Shown piece by piece: positions 1-7,218 of a stretch of DNA of 41,073 nt (within the stretch, counting starts at the first letter, position 1; each line of letters starts with the position of its first letter). The stretch is from an uncultured Verrucomicrobiota bacterium. Its GTDB lineage: Bacteria; Verrucomicrobiota; Verrucomicrobiia; Limisphaerales; UBA9464. The translations under genes were made by a program, and so were the position numbers. The notes beneath the pieces were generated by a model. That model saw nothing but the letters and a program-made list of their open reading frames with translations, ran no database searches and was not told the origin of the DNA. Where the stretch lies: contig CAIRNV010000115.1 in assembly GCA_903880005.1 (NCBI GenBank), positions 1 to 41,073 on the forward strand, in the 5' to 3' direction.

Positions 1-6
1 CCTCAC

Positions 7-24
7 AGACCTCTGCGGGTCTGC
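7..24. other. Left edge of window; no gene recognised (1-94)
   Basis: The first ~94 bases hold no coding region I can support. The only structure seen is a small inverted repeat, CAGACC/GGTCTG with a 6-base loop, at about 6-23. Whether this is the end of a gene outside the window cannot be told. Confidence 0.3.
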
Positions 25-99
25 TCGTCGCTCGCGCCTCGTTGGACACGAAAATCCCTCGCGGCGAAACACCAGCCATTTGTGAGACACGACACTAGA

Positions 100-177
100 C
101 CGGAACGATTCAGTTGGGTCGGTCGTGCTTGCTCGATCTGCTTCGCAATCACTTCCCTCCCAACTGAATCGTTCCGG
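100..177 (+). repeat. Family 1 repeat, short form, perfect terminal inverted repeats
   Basis: The ends CCGGAACGATTCAGTTGGG (100-118) and its exact reverse complement (159-177) form a 19-bp perfect inverted repeat around a 40-base core. The 5-bp sequence CTAGA directly flanks both sides (95-99 and 178-182), which looks like a target-site duplication. The right-hand flank contains the apbE stop codon (TAG on the minus strand), so the element sits immediately at the end of that gene. Related copies lie at 16023, 26595 and 40076. It is either a small non-autonomous mobile element (MITE-like) or a mobile terminator-like hairpin. Confidence 0.85.
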
Positions 178-1095
178 CTAGACCCGTGCGGAGTTCCACC
201 ACCGTGCCCCGGGATGACGCGAGGCCAGCCGTTGCGGGATGCCTTGGGAATCCACGAGCAGCGCGGTGGACCATGCGTCCGAGGCGGCAGCCGAAGGCAA
301 CGCGACGGCCGCGAGACGTCCGGCCGCAACGGGTTGGCCCGTGCGAGGATCGATGACATGGGCGGGGCCATGGATGGCGCGACCCCATGCCGCGCTCACG
401 GACAAGGTCTCGTCCCGCAGATCCACGACGGCGTCGTGGATCGACAAGTCGGGCGCACCGGGCAACGCCACGCGCCACGCTGGAAGCCCCGGTGGAGTGC
501 CCATGGCCACGACCGAGCTGGTGCCCCCATGCAGGAGCGCGGACTCCACGCCGCATTCGCGGAGGATCTCGGCGGCACGATCCAGCGCCCAGCCCTTGCC
601 GATGGCCCCCGGATGGATCTCGACGCCCGGACGCGCGAGCCACACGGACCGGGTGGACGGGTCGAGTTGGACATGGCGCCACCCGACAAGGGCGTGCGCG
701 CGGTCGATGGCGGCCGGGTCCGGCGCGACGGGATCGCCGCCTTGGAAACCCCATGCGCGAAGGAGCGGGCCGACGGTGGGGTCGAAGGCGCCGCCCGTTG
801 CCTGGACCAGGTCCTGGACGAGGCAAAGGAACTGGAAGACAGGAGGCTCGACGGCGACCGGTCGCCCATGCGCCTCGCGGTGGATGCGCGCCAGGCACGA
901 GGCGGGCAGGTACGGGGAGAGCCACCGTTCAACGCGAGCCACCTCGTTCAACGCGTCCTCGGCGGCCGCACGGAGCGCCTCGGGACGCGCCCCGTGGAGG
1001 GCGATCTCGAACCGAGTGGCCATGGCCTCCGCCGCGACACGCACGACAGGGGCCGGACCGTCGGCATGCCGGGCGATGGCGGCGAGCGGGGCCAT
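178..1095 (-). CDS. apbE: ApbE-family FAD:protein FMN transferase
   Basis: The protein of about 305 residues belongs to the ApbE family, which moves FMN from FAD onto a threonine of target redox proteins (for example NqrB/NqrC or RnfG subunits) using Mg2+. Family hallmarks are visible in order: an N-terminal segment 'MATRFEI', the mid-protein 'GGAFDPTVGPL', the 'HPGAIGKGWALDRA' motif, 'GGTSSVVAMG', then 'HVIDPRTGQPV' and a metal-site-like 'AAASDAWSTALL' near the C-terminus. No clear lipobox is seen, so cell location is uncertain. I chose the ATG at 1095; a GTG at 1119 is in frame and possible. It lies 39 bases downstream of the greA-type gene on the same strand, so the two may be cotranscribed. 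Its stop codon directly abuts a family 1 repeat. No target protein is encoded nearby. Confidence 0.92.
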   Translation of the reverse strand: MAPLAAIARHADGPAPVVRVAAEAMATRFEIALHGARPEALRAAAEDALNEVARVERWLSPYLPASCLARIHREAHGRPVAVEPPVFQFLCLVQDLVQATGGAFDPTVGPLLRAWGFQGGDPVAPDPAAIDRAHALVGWRHVQLDPSTRSVWLARPGVEIHPGAIGKGWALDRAAEILRECGVESALLHGGTSSVVAMGTPPGLPAWRVALPGAPDLSIHDAVVDLRDETLSVSAAWGRAIHGPAHVIDPRTGQPVAAGRLAAVALPSAAASDAWSTALLVDSQGIPQRLASRHPGARWWNSARV

Positions 1096-1134
1096 GGGCG
1101 CGGGATTGGAAGGCCCCACGCGCGGACGGGAGCG

Positions 1135-3000
1135 TCAGGTTCCGGAGGGCGGGGTGACCAAGGCGGTGTCGGCGGCGGCAATGGCATCGATACGGAGCCG
1201 ACGCTGGGTGTCCCCGGCGCCCATCTCGGCGTCAGCGCCCACGCCCTTGTTCAGGAGGGATTGGGCGAGAGGCGTGAGGTAGGACAGGATGTTGCGGTCG
1301 GGATCGCCGTCCCATGCACCGAAGATGGACAAGGTCTCCTGCTTGCCGGAGCCGAGGTCCGTGAAGGTGACGCGCGTGCCGGGGACCACGATGTCGGTGC
1401 GGACGTTGGCGAAGTCGGTGCCGCGGGCGCGGGCGAGCTGGAGCTCGAGTTCCTGCTTCCGGCGGTGGAGGACCTTCTGCATTTCCTTGGCGGCCTTGAA
1501 CTCGTGGTTCTCGCGAAGGTCGCCGTAGGACTTGGCGATGGCGATGTCCTTGACGTTGGCGGGGATGTCCTTGTTGACGAGGTGGTCGTACTCGGCCTTG
1601 CGGCGCTCGAGGGACGTCCACGAGACGATGAAGGTCTTGTCGTCCTTGGAGGCGTCCCCGGTGATCATGGACTGGATCTGGGGATAGACCTTGACGATGC
1701 GGCCCAGCAGCGAGCGCTTGCTCATGTCGTCGAAGACGGGCGACAGCTGGAGGCTGCGGACGAGGTCCTTCACGATCTCGACGTCGGCAGCCTCGATGAG
1801 GTCGGGGAGGAGCTGCTGGTCGGCGAGGATGAAGTCATGGAGGCGGGCGGTCTTCTTCTCGTTGAAGGCGTCTCGCTCCATGGCGGTGATCATGGCCCGG
1901 AAAACCTCGGGGCCGAGGATGTCGGCGAAGTGGTCATCGCGTTCCTTGCCGAGCCAGAGGAGGAGCTCGCTGGACGCGCCGTGCTGGCTGATGAGGCGGG
2001 CGAGGGTGTCCTTGAGGAGCTGGCCGCGGCTCTCGACCATGAGGATGCGGGCGCATTCGCCGGCGAGCTTGGCGGAGACGCGGTTGATGACGAGGACGAG
2101 GAGTGCGCCCCAGTCGGGCACGGCGTCGCGCAGGGACTCCAGGGCGCGGCGATGCTTGACGGCGGGGAGTTCCTCCAGGAAGGCGACCAGGCGCTCGATG
2201 AGTCGTTCCGGCGGCGACTCCTGGCTCAGCGGGACGAGGATGTCGCGCGCGTTGATCTGGGACTCGGGCGGGGTGAGCCCGCCGGCCTGGCGCAGGTCGT
2301 CGCGCATGAAGATGCCCTCGAGCGCGAGCGACGGCATCGTCTGGGCATGGGATTGAACCTCGGCGGCCAAGAGGTTCACGACCTCCGGCACGACACCGTG
2401 GTCGCGGAGGTCGTCGATGGACTTCAGGACGTCGGCGGCGACGCCGATGCGGGCCTTGAGGCCCTTGGCGGCGCGGACGTCGGCGAGGAGGCGGTCACCG
2501 AGGGTGATCTCCTTCTCCTCGTAAAGGACGGGCTCGGTCTTCTTGAGGGGAACGGTGAAGTGCCCGTCGCGCTTCATCTCGCCGCGGGCGACCTCCCACC
2601 ACTTCTTCCAGTCCTCGGTGACGACGTCGCTGAGGATGGCCTGGATTTGGTCCACGGTGGCGCGCCCGTTCATGGAACGGAGGACGATGCGGACGACGTC
2701 GAGGTGATGGAGGGCGGCCTCGCGCTTCAGTCCGTCGAGGTCGAGGTGCTTGCGGACGAGGATGTGGTCGCGGCCAATGGGCTTGAGGGAATCGGCGGCG
2801 AAGATGAGGTCGAGGGAATGCCCGGGCTTGGAGGCAAAGTCGATGTTGAGGCGCCCGAGGACGCCGTCGAGGGCGGTGATGCGGCCGAAGCCCCAGCTCT
2901 TGTGCTGGCAGAAGCCAGCCTGGACGAGCTTGAGGATGGGGTCGACGTGGCGGGACTGGATCTTGCCGCTGGCGACCAGCTTATCGAGTTCGTCTTTCAT
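1135..3000 (-). CDS. greA: GreA/GreB-type transcript cleavage factor with long N-terminal extension
   Basis: At 621 residues this is about four times the length of ordinary GreA (~158 residues). The recognisable Gre part is the last ~150 residues: a coiled-coil segment with the acidic tip motif 'GDLRENHEFKAAKE', in which the D and E residues reach the RNA polymerase active site in GreA, followed by the C-terminal FKBP-like domain ('VVPGTRVTFTDLGSGK', then 'YLTPLAQSLLNKGVGA'). The first ~450 residues are mostly helical-looking and have no family I can name. Long Gre proteins are known in Chlamydiae (about 715 residues in Chlamydia trachomatis), so this fits a PVC-superphylum origin. The ATG at 3000 is 90 bp from the divergent rsmB start. 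apbE follows downstream. Confidence 0.88.
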   Translation of the reverse strand: MKDELDKLVASGKIQSRHVDPILKLVQAGFCQHKSWGFGRITALDGVLGRLNIDFASKPGHSLDLIFAADSLKPIGRDHILVRKHLDLDGLKREAALHHLDVVRIVLRSMNGRATVDQIQAILSDVVTEDWKKWWEVARGEMKRDGHFTVPLKKTEPVLYEEKEITLGDRLLADVRAAKGLKARIGVAADVLKSIDDLRDHGVVPEVVNLLAAEVQSHAQTMPSLALEGIFMRDDLRQAGGLTPPESQINARDILVPLSQESPPERLIERLVAFLEELPAVKHRRALESLRDAVPDWGALLVLVINRVSAKLAGECARILMVESRGQLLKDTLARLISQHGASSELLLWLGKERDDHFADILGPEVFRAMITAMERDAFNEKKTARLHDFILADQQLLPDLIEAADVEIVKDLVRSLQLSPVFDDMSKRSLLGRIVKVYPQIQSMITGDASKDDKTFIVSWTSLERRKAEYDHLVNKDIPANVKDIAIAKSYGDLRENHEFKAAKEMQKVLHRRKQELELQLARARGTDFANVRTDIVVPGTRVTFTDLGSGKQETLSIFGAWDGDPDRNILSYLTPLAQSLLNKGVGADAEMGAGDTQRRLRIDAIAAADTALVTPPSGT

Positions 3001-3090
3001 CTTCTAAAATTGGCTCGTCCGGCCCGCTGGCGTGCCCGGGGAAAGAAACACCTTCCCACCTGAATCCGGGCGGAACTGCGCGCTGGCCGA

Positions 3091-4413
3091 ATGTCGAATG
3101 GCGAGCATTATGGCCGCGTGGCGGATGCCAGACCAAGACAAATTGCCTTTCGCGCCCTTCGCCGAGCTTCGGCCGGGGATTTCCTGGAGCACCGGTTGGA
3201 GTCCGATCCAGCCTTCCGCGCCCTGCCGGGTCTCGACCGGCGCCTGGCGCAGGAACTCTTGTATGGGGTGACGAGGCACCGCGCGACACTGGATTGGCTG
3301 GTCGCGCGGCGCACGGAGGGTCGCCCGCAACGACCCGAGGTGCAGGACCTGCTGAGGATGGGGTTGTACCAGCTCTTCTGGCTCGAGCGCATCCCGGCCC
3401 ACGCGGCGGTCCACGAGACCGTGGAGGTGGCGCGGGCGGCCGGCCTGGACGGGGCGGCGGGGTTCATCAACGCCATCCTCCGGGGATGCGAGCGGGAACG
3501 GGCGATGGTCCTGCAATCGCTCGGTCGGCTCCGGCAGGAGGATCCCGCGACGGGATACTCTCATCCGCGATGGCTGGTGGAGCGTTGGCAGGCCCACCAC
3601 GGGGACGAGGGCCTGCGCCGCCTTTTGGAATGGGACAACACCCCGCCCCCGACCTACGCGCGCCTCAACACCCTGCGCGCCACGGCGGACGCCACCCTGG
3701 CCCAATGGCGCGAGGAAGGCGTGGAATCGAGGCCCTTCGAGCGGCCGTGGCTGCCTTCGGGGCTCGTCCACGAATTGCTCTCGCATCCGTCCCTCGCGTC
3801 GTTGCCGTCCTTCCTGTCCGGCGGCTTTTACGTCCAGGACCCGAGCACGTTGATGGCCGGGCTCGAGCTGGGCGCGCGGCCGGGCGAGACGATCCTGGAC
3901 TACTGCGCGGCGCCCGGCGGCAAGGCCACGTGGATCGCACAATTGACCTCCAACCAGGCCCGCGTCGTCGCCCATGACAATCACGCGGGACGACTCCGGC
4001 TCGTGGAGGAGAACGCCACGCGCCTCGGGGCCACGTCCATCGTCGTGGCACCCCCGCCCCATGCCCCCGGCACGCCGGGCACGTTCGACCGCGTCCTGGT
4101 GGACGCCCCGTGCTCGAACACGGGCGTGTTGCGGCGTCGGCTGGAACTTCGTTGGAGGCTGGAGCCGTCGGAGGTCGAGCGCTTGGCGGCGGCCCAAGTG
4201 GGACTGCTCGACCGGGCCGCGCGCATGGTGAGGCCAGGGGGAACGCTGGTGTACTCGACGTGCAGCATCGAGCCCGAGGAAAACCATGCGGTGGCTCGAT
4301 CCTTCGCCGCGACCCATCCCGGGTGGCGACTCGAGAAGGAACGGGCGCTCACGCCCTTGGCGGATGGCACCGACGGCGCCTTCGTGGCCGTGCTGGTCCG
4401 GGATGGCGCATGA
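3091..4413 (+). CDS. rsmB: RsmB-type 16S rRNA (cytosine-C5) methyltransferase
   Basis: The 440-residue protein has the two-domain plan of RsmB, which methylates C967 of 16S rRNA using S-adenosylmethionine. Residues ~12-150 form the NusB-like RNA-binding domain ('RQIAFRALRRA', 'LLRMGLYQLFWLERIPAHAAVHETVE', 'GFINAILRG'). The C-terminal half is a Rossmann methyltransferase: 'LDYCAAPGGKATWIAQL' binds AdoMet, 'VDAPCSNTGVLRRR' carries the motif IV cysteine and 'VYSTCSIEPEEN' the motif VI nucleophilic cysteine, so both catalytic cysteines are intact. I kept the ATG at 3091; an in-frame GTG at 3118 would remove nine residues, and no strong ribosome binding site decides between them. The stop overlaps the next start (ATGA), implying coupled translation with the MOSC gene. 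Confidence 0.93.
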   Translation: MSNGEHYGRVADARPRQIAFRALRRASAGDFLEHRLESDPAFRALPGLDRRLAQELLYGVTRHRATLDWLVARRTEGRPQRPEVQDLLRMGLYQLFWLERIPAHAAVHETVEVARAAGLDGAAGFINAILRGCERERAMVLQSLGRLRQEDPATGYSHPRWLVERWQAHHGDEGLRRLLEWDNTPPPTYARLNTLRATADATLAQWREEGVESRPFERPWLPSGLVHELLSHPSLASLPSFLSGGFYVQDPSTLMAGLELGARPGETILDYCAAPGGKATWIAQLTSNQARVVAHDNHAGRLRLVEENATRLGATSIVVAPPPHAPGTPGTFDRVLVDAPCSNTGVLRRRLELRWRLEPSEVERLAAAQVGLLDRAARMVRPGGTLVYSTCSIEPEENHAVARSFAATHPGWRLEKERALTPLADGTDGAFVAVLVRDGA

Positions 4414-4895
4414 CCCCGGTTGTCATCGTCGGGCTTCATCGTTCCCCCGGGCACAACTTCGTGGGCCGGTTCGGGCTTCCCGCGGGGACGCATCCCATCG
4501 ACTCCTTGGAGCGCCTGCGGTTCCTGGCGGATCGGGGGATCGAGGGGGACCGGTTTCTCGACCACGCGCCGGGGTACAAGGGACAGGTGACGTTCTACGC
4601 GGCGGAGGTGCACCGCGCCCTGTGCGAGGCCTTGGGCGTCCGGCGCGAACCCAGCGCATGCCGCCGCAACGTGATCGTGGAAGGCGTGGACCTGAACGAT
4701 TGGATCGGGCGTCCGTTCACCCTTGGGGGCGTTGCATTCGAGGGCGTGGAGGAGTGCCGGCCCTGCTCGTGGATGGAGGAGGCGGTGGGGCCGGGTGCGG
4801 AGCATTTCCTCAAGGGGCGCGGCGGACTGAGGGCGCGGGTGTTGTCGGACGGTTGGCTGGAGCTGGGGCCCACGACGTGGCGCCCATCAAAATGA
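4410..4895 (+). CDS. MOSC-domain protein
   Basis: This 161-residue protein is a stand-alone MOSC domain, the fold found at the C-terminus of molybdenum cofactor sulfurase and in YiiM/YuaD-type proteins that handle sulfur or the Moco ligand. Supporting segments are 'IDSLERLRFLADRGIEGDRF', 'VTFYAAEVHRAL', the conserved region 'RRNVIVEGVDLNDWIG' and 'VEECRPCSWMEEA', which contains the conserved cysteine. The start overlaps the rsmB stop (ATGA at 4410-4413), so the ORF-track start at 4110 is not real. No molybdoenzyme or Moco synthesis gene is in the window, so its partner is unknown. A strong stem-loop follows the stop. Confidence 0.88.
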   Translation: MTPVVIVGLHRSPGHNFVGRFGLPAGTHPIDSLERLRFLADRGIEGDRFLDHAPGYKGQVTFYAAEVHRALCEALGVRREPSACRRNVIVEGVDLNDWIGRPFTLGGVAFEGVEECRPCSWMEEAVGPGAEHFLKGRGGLRARVLSDGWLELGPTTWRPSK

Positions 4896-4897
4896 CC

Positions 4898-4937
4898 AAG
4901 GCGGAGGACCTGCGGCATGCCGCAGAGCCTCCGCCTT
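4898..4937. terminator. Two-tiered stem-loop between convergent genes
   Basis: A 10-bp perfect outer stem AAGGCGGAGG/CCTCCGCCTT encloses a 3/3 internal loop and an inner palindrome TGCGGCATGCCGCA. It lies 2 bases after the MOSC stop and 15 bases from the stop of the convergent histone-like gene. On the minus strand it is followed by a T-containing stretch (GGTCATTTTG), on the plus strand by none. It fits a bidirectional terminator serving both genes. Confidence 0.75.
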
Positions 4938-4952
4938 GGAGGGTTGAAGACG

Positions 4953-5078
4953 TTACTTCTTCTTCGCTGCGGGCTTGGCGGCCGCGGCTTTCTTCGCGGG
5001 AGCCTTCTTCGCAGGAGCCTTCTTGGCTGCGGGCTTGGCGGCCGCGGCCTTCTTTGCAGGAGCCTTCTTGGCTGGCAT
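4953..5078 (-). CDS. Histone H1-like Lys/Ala/Pro-rich mini-protein (41 aa)
   Basis: This gene is too short for the ORF track. It encodes 41 residues made almost only of Lys, Ala and Pro, beginning MPAKKAPAKK and ending in KKK. The sequence is an internal duplication: the block APAKKAAAAKPAAKK occurs twice, and the underlying DNA repeats are nearly identical. Such tails occur in bacterial H1-like proteins (chlamydial Hc1/Hc2, AlgP-type tails), which bind DNA through charge; here the tail stands alone without any folded domain. The ATG at 5078 follows a GGGGGTGA stretch suitable as a ribosome binding site, the TAA is intact, and a strong stem-loop lies just beyond the stop. Nucleoid or nucleic-acid binding is inference from composition. 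The alternative is a decayed tail of a longer gene, but start, ribosome binding site and terminator argue against that. Confidence 0.72.
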   Translation of the reverse strand: MPAKKAPAKKAAAAKPAAKKAPAKKAPAKKAAAAKPAAKKK

Positions 5079-5410
5079 TGATCGTCACCCCCCTTCGGGT
5101 CGTGCATTCGCACCACGTGTCCGCCCATGGCCGGGCATCACGTTCTGCTGCTGTGCAAACTCTGGTGCGAACGCGCCCGTAGGGAGAACGCGCCGACGAT
5201 GCGCGGCACCGTGCCGCGAGGTCAATCCCAGTTTGCAGGGGCGTGCCTTCAAAAGGGAAATTGGGTGAAGATTGAAGAGCCGTTCGCGCGTCCCTGCACC
5301 GTCACGCGCCACGCGCCGCCGCTCCTCATGCCAACGAATCGCCCAGGCTGGGCGCGCTTCAGGCAAAGGTTTGCCTTCCCTTCGTGGCGGCGGGCATGGG
5401 ATAGCCGGAC
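5079..5410. other. Divergent intergenic region, 332 bp
   Basis: The region separates the minus-strand histone-like gene from the plus-strand hydrolase gene and should carry both promoters. I see no convincing -35/-10 pair. The only clear structure is the palindrome CGCGGCAC-C-GTGCCGCG at 5202-5218. The stretch around 5245-5280 is noticeably richer in A+T than the surroundings and could be the promoter zone of the downstream gene. No small ORF looks coding. Confidence 0.4.
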
Positions 5411-7114
5411 ATGCTCCATTCCGTTCCCCCATGGTGGGTCGCCTCCGACTCGGCCTCGACGATGTCGTTGGTTCGGTCGCGCTGGCTGGATCTTCTGATG
5501 CAAGGGCTCCGTCGTGGATTGCGGTCTGGCCGGCGCGCCCGCGTTCTCGGCATCGCCACGGCCTGGGTCCTTGCCTCGCTGGGGATGGCTGCGTCCGCCT
5601 GCGCGGCCGGGATCGAATGGCGGCTCCAAACCCGCGACCCGGCCACGGGAAAGGTCCGCGTGACCGTCGAGAAGGTGGATCCCAAGCGCGTGGGCGTCGT
5701 CGCCGTGGACGTGTGGAACCATCACTGGTGCAAGACCGCGACGATGCGCGTGGACGCCTTCGTGCCGCGCATCAACCAGGCGCTGGAAGCCGCGCGTGCC
5801 ATGGGGATGACGGTGATGCTGTGCCCCAGCGACGTCGTGGAGAACTACGCCGGGCATCCCCAACGCGAGAAGGTCCTCGCCTTGCCCAAGGTCGTCGTGC
5901 CCCGCCTCGTGGACGCCACGTGCCCGCCCGTCCCCGACGCCGGCGGCTGTGCATGCGGTCGCGAGCGCTGCGCCGGCAACTACGGATGGGACGGGATGCA
6001 CCCCGGCCTGCGGATCGGGGACGACGACTGGATGCCCGACACGCAGTCGGATGTGTACGCCCTCTGCCAGGCGAAGGGCCTGACCCACCTCGTGTACGTC
6101 GGCTTCCACACCCAGGTCTGCCTCCTCGGCAAGCCCATGGGCCTGCGCGCCATGAAGACCGCCGGGCTCCATTGCGTCCTCGCCCGGGACATGACCGACG
6201 CCCACCCGGGCTACGACCCGTCGCGCGGCTTCACCCCGGACCTCAACACGGAGCAGGTGGTCGAGCACTTCGAGAAGCACCTCGCGCCCACCATCCACCT
6301 CGCTGACGAGCTGGCCCGCGCCGGCCACTGGGAGGGCCAGCGCCTCCTGGACCCCGTGCGCATCGCGCCGTGGGGCACGCCCATGCGGCCCCATCTCTTC
6401 GAGCAACCCGTCACCGTCACCTTGACCGCCCCGCTCCAGCCCGGCGCGGACATCCGCTACACCCTCGACGGATCGGCCCCGACACCGCGTTCGCCCTTGT
6501 ACAAGGGCCCGTTCGTCGTCACCCAAACCACCCATGTCCGGGCCGTCGCCTTCCGCGGGGGCCGCAAGGTGGGGCTGGAGTCCGAGGGATCCTTCGCCCG
6601 GATGGGCCCCCTTCCACCCAAGCCCGACGTCCACGTCGGCGACCTCGTCCCCGTCCGCAACGTGGGCTTCGGCCACACCTATGGCGGCGTCGTGCGGTAC
6701 TCGGCGGGCGCGTTGCCGCCCCAGAAGGATCGCTCGAACGAGGGCAAGCCCTTGAAGACCGGGCGCGCCGTGCACGCCCACGGCCTTGGCATGCGAGCCC
6801 CCAGCGCGGTCGCCTACGAGGTCAGGCCCGGGTTCAGGAGGTTTGTCGCGCTCGCGGGCGTGGATGAAAACCTCCTGGACGTCGGCAACGGCTCCAACCT
6901 TGCGAGGCATCCCAGCGTGGTGTTCAAGGTCTTCGTGGACGGCCAGCAGGCGGCGGCCAGCCCCGTCATGCGGATGTCGTCGCCGGCGTGGCGCTTCGAC
7001 GTGCCCATCCCGGACGGGGCGCGCGTCGTGACCTTGGCGGCGACGGATGCCGGGGATGGCTCCCGCGAGGACCTGGCCAACTGGGCGGAGGCCGGGTTTG
7101 TTGTGAAGCCCTGA
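5411..7114 (+). CDS. Exported isochorismatase-like hydrolase with FN3-like and NPCBM-like domains
   Basis: The 567-residue product starts with a basic segment and a signal peptide (hydrophobic run near residues 47-62, cleavage likely after 'ACAAG'). Residues ~90-290 look like an isochorismatase/cysteine-hydrolase fold: the acidic motif 'VVAVDVWNHHWC' (Asp100) and the nucleophile region 'VGFHTQVCLLG' (Cys237). The usual catalytic lysine is not obvious. An inserted Cys-rich loop 'GGCACGRERCAG' is unusual. Residues ~340-385 match the chitobiase/hexosaminidase C-terminal (FN3-associated) repeat ('ADIRYTLDGSAPTPRSPLYK'). Residues ~415-565 resemble an NPCBM carbohydrate-binding module ('VHAHGLGMRAPSAVAYEV'). 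Substrate is unknown; the architecture suggests an exported hydrolase held on a glycan. An ATG at 5462 is an alternative start. It precedes the GH32 gene by 104 bp. Confidence 0.82.
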   Translation: MLHSVPPWWVASDSASTMSLVRSRWLDLLMQGLRRGLRSGRRARVLGIATAWVLASLGMAASACAAGIEWRLQTRDPATGKVRVTVEKVDPKRVGVVAVDVWNHHWCKTATMRVDAFVPRINQALEAARAMGMTVMLCPSDVVENYAGHPQREKVLALPKVVVPRLVDATCPPVPDAGGCACGRERCAGNYGWDGMHPGLRIGDDDWMPDTQSDVYALCQAKGLTHLVYVGFHTQVCLLGKPMGLRAMKTAGLHCVLARDMTDAHPGYDPSRGFTPDLNTEQVVEHFEKHLAPTIHLADELARAGHWEGQRLLDPVRIAPWGTPMRPHLFEQPVTVTLTAPLQPGADIRYTLDGSAPTPRSPLYKGPFVVTQTTHVRAVAFRGGRKVGLESEGSFARMGPLPPKPDVHVGDLVPVRNVGFGHTYGGVVRYSAGALPPQKDRSNEGKPLKTGRAVHAHGLGMRAPSAVAYEVRPGFRRFVALAGVDENLLDVGNGSNLARHPSVVFKVFVDGQQAAASPVMRMSSPAWRFDVPIPDGARVVTLAATDAGDGSREDLANWAEAGFVVKP

Positions 7115-7145
7115 AGCCGGGGCGTTGGCCGGGGCGGCGGCTTCA
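7112..7145 (+). terminator. Stem-loop overlapping hydrolase stop codon
   Basis: TGAAGCCG (7112-7119, beginning with the TGA stop) pairs with CGGCTTCA (7138-7145) around an 18-base G/C-rich loop. No T-run follows. It could be a terminator or a processing hairpin between the hydrolase and GH32 genes. Confidence 0.4.
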
Positions 7146-7218
7146 TGCCGCGCCCATCGACGCATCATTGCCCTTGCCAGCCCTACGTCGTCCGCGTCTC
7201 CATTTTCCCCATTACCCG

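Noticed and set aside
82-3063. 993-residue plus-strand ORF
   Set aside because: It lies antisense to apbE and greA, has a composition dominated by Gly/Asp/Glu/Val/Leu from the opposite strand's codons, and matches no family. It is a high-GC shadow.
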